This document shows, piece by piece, positions 32,305 to 37,893 of a stretch of 37,893 bases of DNA; positions within the stretch are counted from its first letter, which is position 1; the number at the start of each line of letters is the position of its first letter. Made by a program: the position numbers and the translations under genes. The DNA is from Lachnospiraceae bacterium. Lineage in GTDB: Bacteria > Bacillota > Clostridia > Lachnospirales > Lachnospiraceae. Under the pieces are notes generated by a model, which made no database searches, had not been told where the DNA came from, and saw only the letters and a program-made list of their open reading frames with translations. The stretch spans positions 1 to 37,893 of the forward strand of contig BLMC01000025.1 of the NCBI GenBank assembly GCA_011959805.1. The letters run 5' to 3'.

Positions 32305-33420
32305 CTATGATGCGTTCATTTCATTTTTTACAAGTTGATAAGCAGTTGCCGCCAAAGGAACACCCAACAACATACCGCCGATACCAAGTACGCCGCCGCC
32401 CACAGTAACAGCAGCAAGTACCCACACCCCTGGCAAGCCAATCGACGAACCGACCACACGCGGATAAATTAAATTGCCTTCTAGTTGTTGTAGTGCCACC
32501 AAATATAAGACAAAAATCACTGCCTTAACTGGAGAAACTGTAAAAATCATAAATGCACCAACCACTGCGCCAATATAAGCACCTGCTATAGGAATCAGCG
32601 CTGTAAAGCCAACTAGACAACCTATCATTGCTGCATAGGGCAGCTGTAATAGCATCATTCCCCCCATACAAAGCAATCCTAAAATCACTGCCTCTGTACA
32701 CTGTCCCACAATAAAACTGTGAAATGATTGATTCAACACATTTATAACATAGTAAAACTTTTCTGTCACCTTCTTTGGCAAATATCGCACAAGCAACCGC
32801 CGAAACTGGCTACCTAGCTTTTCTTTTCCAAGTAACAGATAAATGGCAAAAACCAAACCAACTGTCAGTGTTACAACTGTCGAAAATACAGACGAAATAA
32901 TACTTGTTGCAGCGCCCATTACACCGCCAAGACCATTCATTAGAATATTAATAACCTTTGTAAATGTTTCCTGCCAGTCCGTCTCACTGCCTTGAAACAA
33001 ACTGTTCTCCCCTGACAAAAGCATACTAATTTGCAAGTTATTCTCCATCCAGATTACGATATCGTCTAGCACCCCTGGAAGTTCTTCTAACAAAATTTGC
33101 AGACAGCCAATCAGTTCTGGTACAATCATTTGAATAATCAATACCGCAATTAAAAAAATACAAAGAAATGCAAGTATCATACAGATTGGACGACACAACT
33201 TCTTTGCCACTTCTTTTTTACATTTTGGTTTCACACAACGTTCCAAAAAGTTCATTGGAATATTGACCACATACGCGATGGCACACCCCCAAAACAGCGG
33301 CTTTGCCGCACCAAGCGCAACATTTGCTACTCCGGTAAAAGTAGACCAATAATGTACCACTAAAAATAATAGCACTACTGTAGCACCTGCCCGCAAGCAA
33401 GTTTTCCATTTCAATTCCAT
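32305..33420 (-). CDS. AI-2E/YtvI-family membrane protein
   Basis: The ATG at 33420 has GAGGTGAACAAT upstream and gives 371 residues. It has about seven membrane spans, an AI-2E transporter pattern with the FHSFIVGQCTEAVILGLLCM region, and the FTALIPIAGAYIGAVVGAF and YPRVVGSSIGLPGVWVL signatures. Family members include sporulation protein YtvI and proteins proposed to export AI-2 or ions. No substrate can be assigned. It appears monocistronic. Confidence 0.9.
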   Translation of the reverse strand: MELKWKTCLRAGATVVLLFLVVHYWSTFTGVANVALGAAKPLFWGCAIAYVVNIPMNFLERCVKPKCKKEVAKKLCRPICMILAFLCIFLIAVLIIQMIVPELIGCLQILLEELPGVLDDIVIWMENNLQISMLLSGENSLFQGSETDWQETFTKVINILMNGLGGVMGAATSIISSVFSTVVTLTVGLVFAIYLLLGKEKLGSQFRRLLVRYLPKKVTEKFYYVINVLNQSFHSFIVGQCTEAVILGLLCMGGMMLLQLPYAAMIGCLVGFTALIPIAGAYIGAVVGAFMIFTVSPVKAVIFVLYLVALQQLEGNLIYPRVVGSSIGLPGVWVLAAVTVGGGVLGIGGMLLGVPLAATAYQLVKNEMNAS

Positions 33421-33598
33421 ATTGTTCACCTCATATTCGCGATGCCAAACCAAGCGCATCACAATCTTTGTTATCTAATGTCTACTAACTTTTAACCTAA
33501 TGTCCAAAACAAATCAACAAAAGCATAGCGGCAACTATAATATTCTGCTAATATCTTTATCGCTATTGACTTTCCAAATGCTATAGTTGACCTACACA

Positions 33599-33715
33599 TC
33601 AGTTAATGTATGCAGTTAATCCTGCCTTATCTTCATAGATTTCAGAACATACTGCTTTTTGAATCTTATCATTGCCTAATTTCAAATAGATTCCTATGAT
33701 AAAAACACCTCCCAT
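33599..33715 (-). CDS. Possible small protein, 38 residues
   Basis: A 38-codon frame runs from ATG 33715 to TGA 33599-33601. The product (IYLKLGNDKIQKAVCSEIYED in its middle) has protein-like composition. GGGAGG lies just after the ATG and could serve an alternative start, but only rare codons follow, so the true start is uncertain. I do not recognise the sequence. It may be the remnant of a larger gene. Confidence 0.25.
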   Translation of the reverse strand: MGGVFIIGIYLKLGNDKIQKAVCSEIYEDKAGLTAYIN

Positions 33716-33733
33716 AAATCTATTATATGGGAG
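33709..33733 (-). terminator. Hairpin with T-run downstream of the anti-sigma gene
   Basis: CTCCCATA (33709-33716) pairs with TATGGGAG (33726-33733). On the minus strand it is followed by GTGTTTTTATC, so it can end the sigma/anti-sigma transcript. The same arm carries the GGGAGG near the small frame, so it could also mask a ribosome-binding site. Confidence 0.5.
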
Positions 33734-33835
33734 ATGCGCAAAATTAACAAGTAAAAAGTGTATCGACTATTAGTTGACAGATTAAACAATACCAATAACG
33801 ACAATATAACCACTATTTTTAATAATATTATATTT

Positions 33836-34597
33836 TCAATGATGCCCATGCGATTTGGAATGTTTGTATTGGTGTCCTTTTCCTGAATTCTCCTCTGTTA
33901 CATTTTTCCTATTATGTCCCTGACAAGACTTAATTCGGTTCTGAATTTCTCCCATTGACATCCTGTGACAATCCTCCACAGTGATATCGGCATCATACTG
34001 TGACAATTCAAGAAAAGCTCGATATTTTCCAAAGGACATTTCATGTTGGTGTGCCTCGTTCATACAGGCTGTATCGCTACTGTAAGTCAGCGCATCCAAC
34101 GCTTGGAAACTATTATTTGCGTGAATTTGTTCTAGCATCGCATCGGAATGCTCGGAAACCACTGTCACCACAAGTTGCGAATCTCGATTCAAAAAACGAC
34201 TATAGTAGGCATCCTGCAATAATCGGTCTATGGCTTGTAAATAAGAAATATTTTTCAATGAAACATGTTGAAGAATATCCTGACCATCTGCATTGTAGCC
34301 TTTAGCGGAAACTACCCTGTCAAAACGGTTGATTGCAAGCTCAATAGAAGGGTTCACATCAATACTAATATATGATACTGGTCTGCTGTACACAGAATAA
34401 CCACTCACCCCAGCCAACAAAAAAACACAGATAATAGCCACGGCATACCGCAGAGTGGCGTATGGTTTTTGGTGAAAAATACTGTGGTTTTGTCTCGCCC
34501 GCTGCATTTCCAGATACCGCAAGGTATTTTGTTTCATATCCTCTGTTGCTCGTATGTTTTCCATGCTTTTCTGAATTCTATTCTGCGTACTACTCAT
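33836..34597 (-). CDS. RsgI-like anti-sigma factor with His-rich tail
   Basis: The ATG at 34597 overlaps the sigma-factor stop by four bases (ATGA) and gives 253 residues. A short basic cytoplasmic region is followed by one membrane span (about 50-68), then YISIDVNPSIELAINRFDRV. The DVNPS segment is the RsgI extracellular-domain signature, where family members are reported to self-cleave between Asn and Pro (N82-P83 here). The rest is a helical domain with many His, ending GHQYKHSKSHGHH. Such proteins hold an ECF sigma factor inactive at the membrane until an outside signal releases it. The His-rich end suggests metal binding. No RsgI carbohydrate-binding module is present. Confidence 0.85.
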   Translation of the reverse strand: MSSTQNRIQKSMENIRATEDMKQNTLRYLEMQRARQNHSIFHQKPYATLRYAVAIICVFLLAGVSGYSVYSRPVSYISIDVNPSIELAINRFDRVVSAKGYNADGQDILQHVSLKNISYLQAIDRLLQDAYYSRFLNRDSQLVVTVVSEHSDAMLEQIHANNSFQALDALTYSSDTACMNEAHQHEMSFGKYRAFLELSQYDADITVEDCHRMSMGEIQNRIKSCQGHNRKNVTEENSGKGHQYKHSKSHGHH

Positions 34598-35073
34598 GAC
34601 CATTCACCTCCCAACTTTTCCCGCAAGATATCTTTTGCCCTGGAAAGCCATGTATAGACTGTATTCTCTTTTTTTCCAAGAATTTTCGCAATCTCCACTG
34701 CTGAATACTCCTCATAATAAAAAAGGTAAATGACATCCCGATATTTTTCAGGAAGTTTTAAGACCGTTTCCAAAATCTCTTTCGACGGATTGTCCAACAC
34801 TGTGCTCTCCTCGGCCAACACATCGAGCGAAACCCACTTTCTGCGTGATAAAGCGCGCAGCCAATCGGTACAGGCATTGATGGTCACGCGCACAAACCAA
34901 GCCTTCTCATGCTCGCTGCTCTCAAAGGAACCTTCGTATAACAAGTATTTCATAAATACATTCTGAAATACATCCTCTGTGTCATACTTGTTTTTGAGAT
35001 GTACAACACATATTCTCCGCACCATATCTGCATAAGCCTCCATGACACGATTCACATCCTCTGTGCTCTTCAA
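34594..35073 (-). CDS. ECF sigma-70 factor
   Basis: The 159-residue product has the sigma-2 region (YADMVRRICVVHLKN, DTEDVFQNVFMKYL) and the sigma-4 region (LPEKYRDVIYLFYYEEYSAV, ILGKKENTVYTWLSRAKDIL). The start is TTG, with GGGGG eight bases upstream; the next ATG would remove part of sigma-2. ECF factors direct RNA polymerase to a small set of stress promoters. The adjacent RsgI-like gene is its regulator, as they overlap by four bases. Confidence 0.9.
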   Translation of the reverse strand: MKSTEDVNRVMEAYADMVRRICVVHLKNKYDTEDVFQNVFMKYLLYEGSFESSEHEKAWFVRVTINACTDWLRALSRRKWVSLDVLAEESTVLDNPSKEILETVLKLPEKYRDVIYLFYYEEYSAVEIAKILGKKENTVYTWLSRAKDILREKLGGEWS

Positions 35074-35142
35074 AAGTTTTCCCCCTCATCTGCCTGCCAA
35101 CCGCTAGAGCATTCTTCAAATACGCTCTAATCCACCTCTCAA

Positions 35143-35177
35143 TGAGAGACCCTGCCATCTAACAGCAGGGTCTCTCA
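35143..35177 (-). terminator. 13-bp perfect hairpin between the His-rich gene and the sigma gene
   Basis: TGAGAGACCCTGC (35143-35155) pairs perfectly with GCAGGGTCTCTCA (35165-35177) around a 9-base loop. It follows the minus-strand His-rich gene by 15 bases. There is no U-tract, so it could be a partial terminator or attenuator that limits read-through into the sigma gene. Confidence 0.6.
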
Positions 35178-35191
35178 CTTGGGTTAGAATC

Positions 35192-35452
35192 CTAATGATG
35201 ATAACCACTATGATGTCCTGTACCACCATAGTAATGGGTCTCTGTATGGTGCACTGTTCCATCACAGTCTACCCCAAAAATACATACACCATCCACATCG
35301 CAACTGCCATCAGCGTAACATACAGGAGTAGGGTTTTGTGCAATTGTCCTGTGTCCTCTTCCATGATGTGCAAATGCTACACTTGACGAGCTTCCTGCTA
35401 CTATTGCCGCCAAAGCTAATACTGCTGCTATTTTCGTTACATTCTTCCGCAT
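35192..35452 (-). CDS. Small secreted His/Cys-rich protein
   Basis: The 86-residue product has a clear signal peptide (residues 1-28, KIAAVLALAAIVAG core, cleavage likely after AFA). The mature part begins HHGRGHR, has four Cys in CYADGSCDVDGVCIFGVDC, and ends in a His- and Gly-rich HHTETHYYGGTGHHSGYHH. Such composition points to metal binding (zinc, copper or nickel) or a disulphide-bonded peptide outside the cell. GGAGG lies 9 bases before the ATG. Position upstream of the sigma operon makes it a probable partner or target. No family is recognised. Confidence 0.8.
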   Translation of the reverse strand: MRKNVTKIAAVLALAAIVAGSSSSVAFAHHGRGHRTIAQNPTPVCYADGSCDVDGVCIFGVDCDGTVHHTETHYYGGTGHHSGYHH

Positions 35453-35472
35453 GATATTTACCTCCGTTTGGG

Positions 35473-35511
35473 AAATGTACGCATAAAATTTCTCCTAAAA
35501 ATTTACGCATA
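35473..35511 (-). promoter_or_regulatory. Direct repeat in the leader of the His/Cys-rich gene
   Basis: AAATGTACGCATA (35473-35485) and AAATTTACGCATA (35499-35511) differ at one base and start 26 bases apart. On the minus strand each includes TATGCGTA. Their position 21-59 bases before the gene start suggests operators or promoter elements for the adjacent ECF factor, but the spacing to a minus-35 box is not convincing. Confidence 0.35.
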
Positions 35512-35666
35512 TATTTGAATTAATTTCCTGTTTCATAAATAATACGTGCAAATGACAACAATCCTTTCATTATTTTTAAATAATTTTTATATTTTTAAAA
35601 TCTCACAAATTTAGCTACTGACCCAAAAGTAGCTCTGCCATATAGTTATATTATGGCAGGGATTGC

Positions 35667-36137
35667 TTATGAACAAGAGAAATAACGATTTAATCCACCG
35701 CGCAGTCGTTCCACAATGCTCTGTCGCTCCAGATTCTTAAAACATGCATCCTTCATCATTTCGTCAGTGACATTAAAATAGAATTTCCGCAGATTGCTCT
35801 CGAGCTGAATTAACATCACAATATTTTCATAGACATTCAGAATTGGTATCAGATTGTAATTCTGGAAAATAAAACTGATGCGCTGTCTGTGAAACACTGT
35901 CAAATCCTTGTCAGAAAACTTCCCCAGTTCAACTTATCTACACGGACATTGCCAAAGGTTAGACAGCCTAAGCCCCCCCAACATGTTGAGCAATGTGGAT
36001 TTTCCACTGCCAGAAGTCCCAACAATTGCAACAAATTCCCCCTGTTCTACGGAAATATTTACATCGCCAAGCGCCCTCACGATATTCGGCTCACCGCCGT
36101 ACTATTTTGTCAAATGTGTTGTACTTAAAATATTCAT
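35667..36137 (-). pseudogene. Decayed MacB/LolD-type ABC transporter ATPase
   Basis: Reading from ATG 36137 gives MNILSTTHLTK, an in-frame TAG, then [20 protein letters not shown], Walker [10 protein letters not shown], and LLNMLGGL. A short segment then reads correctly only in another frame (GNVRVDK), with a TAA in the first frame. The original frame resumes at VELGKFSDKDL, the Q-loop region RQRISFIFQNYNLIPILNVYENI, and ends abruptly. The LSGGQ signature and Walker B are missing. At least two stops, a pair of compensating frameshifts and loss of the 3' part make it a clear pseudogene of an antimicrobial-peptide-type exporter ATPase. No permease partner remains. Confidence 0.85.
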
Positions 36138-36180
36138 ATTGCATCTTTCTTTTATTAATAATCTCATGGAGCTTACATTA

Positions 36181-36223
36181 CAACCCCCTATAATGAACCT
36201 GCTAAGCTCATTATAGGGGGTTG
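36181..36223 (-). terminator. 16-bp perfect hairpin
   Basis: CAACCCCCTATAATGA (36181-36196) pairs perfectly with TCATTATAGGGGGTTG (36208-36223) around an 11-base loop. It lies 110 bases past the ArsC-like gene. No U-tract follows on the minus strand, so a terminator role is plausible but it could also be a repeat element. Confidence 0.5.
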
Positions 36224-36333
36224 ATAAAAAGGCACAATGCAAACTGTGTAAACTAACATCTACGAAGTAAAACTTAAGAACAACTCAACAAAGACTAGAA
36301 CAAATTCCGGTATTTGAGAGACAACTTTAATTT

Positions 36334-36690
36334 TTATTGAAAAAGTCGCTCCCATTCCCCTTGGGAAAACCCTGGACAAACTCCCTTATCCGTGATGAGC
36401 AAAGGACGCTTTACCAACATTCCATCTGTGGACAATAGCTGGTATTGCTCCTCCTCGCTCATTGTGGGCAGCTTATCTTTGAGTGCTTGTTCTTTGTACA
36501 AATTTCCACTTGTATTGAAAAAACGCTTTAATGGCAATCCACTCTTTTCATGCCATTGTTTTAGCTCCTCCGCAGTTGGATTTTCTTCTTTAATTGGGCG
36601 AACTTCCGCCTCATATCCAGCTTCCTTAACCCAATTTAATGCTTTTTTGCAAGTGGTACATTTTTCATAACACAATATTATTGGTTTCAT
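36334..36690 (-). CDS. ArsC/Spx-family protein (YffB-like)
   Basis: The ATG at 36690, with GGAGG nine bases upstream, gives 118 residues. The CTTCKKAL motif near the N-terminus is the family redox/active-site CxxC, followed by GLPLKRFFNTSGNLYKEQAL and a C-terminal KRPLLITDKGVCPGF segment typical of the thioredoxin-fold ArsC/Spx group. Members include arsenate reductases and Spx-type regulators. The lack of other ars genes makes an arsenate role unproven. It begins 12 bases after the lipoprotein gene, likely in one transcript. Confidence 0.85.
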   Translation of the reverse strand: MKPIILCYEKCTTCKKALNWVKEAGYEAEVRPIKEENPTAEELKQWHEKSGLPLKRFFNTSGNLYKEQALKDKLPTMSEEEQYQLLSTDGMLVKRPLLITDKGVCPGFSQGEWERLFQ

Positions 36691-36702
36691 CACCTTTTCC
36701 TC

Positions 36703-37572
36703 CTAATCATCAATGCCAAACACAAATTCCAACTGGTCTTTCGCAGCATCTAATTTATCATCTAAAACATCCAATTCTCGTTCTAATCTCTTGTACTCGT
36801 CTCTTGTCAAAGACTGCCTTTTATAGAGATATTCCAGCTCATCTTCATGCTGGTCGAGTAGGTCGTCAATCTGTTTCTCTTCCTGTTTGAAAGCAAAAAA
36901 TTGCTCCATATCCTGAGACACTGTTCCACTTGGTACTGCTGCGTTTGCTTTTGTCACAAACGCCTCCACCAAACTGCTTAAATCCGCCATCGTATTGGTT
37001 GTTTTTATGTCTGCGGAAACACTCTGCTGGCCTGATGATGTACCACCACTTATGTCAGAGTTTACCGAATTATGATAAGTACCTTCATCATGCTCCGGTA
37101 TATGACCATTTCCCACATTCGTATTATTTTGAGGTTGCTGATTGTTTCCCACATTCGTATCATTTTGAGGTTGCTGATTGTTTCCCACATTTGTGTCATT
37201 TTGAAGTTGTTGACTATTTCCTACATTTGTATTATTTTGAGACTGCTGATTATTGTCTGCATCAGACGGAAACTGTGTACTGTTTGGTGTATTATTGTTT
37301 CCTTGACTCTGCATATTTTCATCCGTATTAACATCTGGCACAGCTTGCTCACTGTTGTCAGAAGCAACATCTACCTGGCCTTGCACATCATTTGTTTCGG
37401 TGGCATACATTGTTCCTGATGCCAACAGTCGTTCCAAATCTGTTACTTGCTGTTCAAGATGTGCAATCTGTTCTTTCAGTGCCTCTGTCTCCTCACTATT
37501 TCCAGCATTTGATTGACACCCTGTCATCATAAACGCAGTTACAATTGCAATTATTGCTATTCTGTTTTTCAT
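36703..37572 (-). CDS. Coiled-coil lipoprotein with 12-residue tandem repeats
   Basis: The 289-residue product has a lipoprotein signal (MMTGC, Cys19), a leucine-zipper-like coiled coil (ALKEQIAHLEQQVTDLERLL, about 31-50), a Gln/Asn-rich region (80-165) with four 12-residue repeats of the form NNQQPQNDTNVG at residues 107-154, and a charged C-terminal coiled coil (about 225-287, with LEYLYKRQSLTRDEYKRLE). The repeats correspond to 36-base DNA units (37111-37254). The linker-like repeats suggest a spacer on the cell surface. Family unknown. Confidence 0.82.
   Translation of the reverse strand: MKNRIAIIAIVTAFMMTGCQSNAGNSEETEALKEQIAHLEQQVTDLERLLASGTMYATETNDVQGQVDVASDNSEQAVPDVNTDENMQSQGNNNTPNSTQFPSDADNNQQSQNNTNVGNSQQLQNDTNVGNNQQPQNDTNVGNNQQPQNNTNVGNGHIPEHDEGTYHNSVNSDISGGTSSGQQSVSADIKTTNTMADLSSLVEAFVTKANAAVPSGTVSQDMEQFFAFKQEEKQIDDLLDQHEDELEYLYKRQSLTRDEYKRLERELDVLDDKLDAAKDQLEFVFGIDD
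37111..37254 (-). repeat. Four 36-base in-frame tandem repeats
   Basis: The four copies encode NNQQSQNNTNVG, NSQQLQNDTNVG, NNQQPQNDTNVG and NNQQPQNNTNVG. Two neighbouring copies are nearly identical in DNA, a configuration prone to copy-number change by slippage. Confidence 0.85.
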
Positions 37573-37893
37573 CTGATTCCTCCTTATTCTTTAAAATAGC
37601 CTCCCAGAGTCTATTTAGGACAAAAAATATTTTACTGTTCTTTAGAATTTGTTGAATATTTTTACGAATTATCTCATTATAACATATCACAGCTAGAAAC
37701 TGCAATCGAATCCATCGTGTTTCATATGACAAATCCCATAGATTGTTACAATTCACACCAACGTCAGATTTTGCACCAATTTACGAACATTCGGTGTGAA
37801 TTGCAACAATGGATGCACACAAAATGCCTAAAAACAGGCATTTTGGCACTGGATCCGACACCATGCAGCAAGTGCATGGCGCGGGTGTGAAAC
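37573..37893. other. 321-base structured spacer at the window end
   Basis: No gene is visible. Three inverted repeats follow one another: 37742-37759 with 37793-37810 (17 of 18 positions, 33-base loop), 37820-37829 with 37836-37845 (perfect, 10 pairs) and 37861-37867 with 37873-37879 (CCATGCA/TGCATGG) followed by CGCGGGTGTGAAAC. The last resembles the hairpin near 32198. Confidence 0.5.

Larger units (their letters stand above)
33421..33835. other. 415-base spacer with a small open frame and hairpin
   Basis: The stretch separates the AI-2E-type gene from the anti-sigma gene, both on the minus strand. It contains the 38-codon frame at 33599-33715 and the hairpin at 33709-33733 (both listed separately). 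A second 35-codon minus-strand frame begins in the TGATG overlap at about 33600. Nothing else is recognised. Confidence 0.45.

Noticed and set aside
37111-37254. CRISPR-like repeat array
   Set aside because: The 36-base units are contiguous, without spacers, and encode an in-frame protein repeat.
36930-37331. Plus-strand open frame opposite the repeat lipoprotein
   Set aside because: It is a mirror of the tandem repeats on the other strand and overlaps a well-supported gene.

Overview
The window looks like chromosomal DNA from a low-GC, spore-forming Firmicute, most likely a Lachnospiraceae (Clostridium cluster XIVa) relative. This rests on AT-rich sequence, strong GGAGG ribosome-binding sites, and gene families typical of that group: HelD, GerMN lipoprotein, DUF4250, DUF4422, an S8-peptidase prodomain and a sporulation-type polysaccharide deacetylase. 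No rRNA, CRISPR array, integrase or transposase is visible. One tRNA-Glu is present. Species-level assignment is not possible from reading alone.

Region 1 (1-4817) is an accessory, phage-like tract. It is AT-rich with long palindrome-rich spacers. It carries an HNH-endonuclease gene interrupted by an in-frame stop, a Rha-like DNA-binding domain fused to a PD-(D/E)XK nuclease-like domain, a Phd-Doc toxin-antitoxin pair, small uncharacterised genes and a small cold-shock-domain protein. It ends at a polysaccharide deacetylase gene cut off after its first catalytic motif (4818-5189), which marks a likely insertion or deletion junction.

Region 2 (5190-13562) is ordinary chromosome, all on the minus strand: aroA, a HelD-type helicase, tRNA-Glu, a Dabb protein, acylphosphatase, a PAS protein, a SpoU-family rRNA/tRNA methyltransferase, a NifX-like metal-cluster protein overlapping it, an AAA ATPase and an MGMT-like protein whose active-site His is replaced by Tyr.

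Region 3 (13563-22511) mixes strands. It holds a free-standing S8-protease prodomain, araA divergent from an AraC-type regulator, a nucleotide-sugar epimerase coupled to an unknown gene, a membrane-anchored polysaccharide deacetylase, and a metal-chelate or corrinoid-type ABC importer (permease and ATPase on +, binding lipoprotein convergent on -).

Region 4 (22542-30027) is a long minus-strand cluster: comEA, response regulator, histidine kinase, GerMN lipoprotein, comEC, holA and a DUF4250 gene. DNA-uptake genes here surround an envelope-type two-component system.

Region 5 (30231-37893) has a DUF4422 glycosyltransferase, a zinc-ribbon protein, an AI-2E/YtvI-family membrane protein and an ECF sigma factor with an RsgI-like anti-sigma factor. 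A small secreted His/Cys-rich protein follows; it and the anti-sigma factor both end in His-rich tails, suggesting metal-linked envelope signalling. The region closes with a decayed ABC ATPase, an ArsC/Spx-family protein, a repeat-containing lipoprotein and a highly structured spacer.

Several gene starts were moved downstream from the longest possible reading frame because a good ribosome-binding site and family alignment favour the shorter form. Four short genes or candidates (about 30-60 residues) are also listed. Functions are inferred from recognised motifs; no database search was run.
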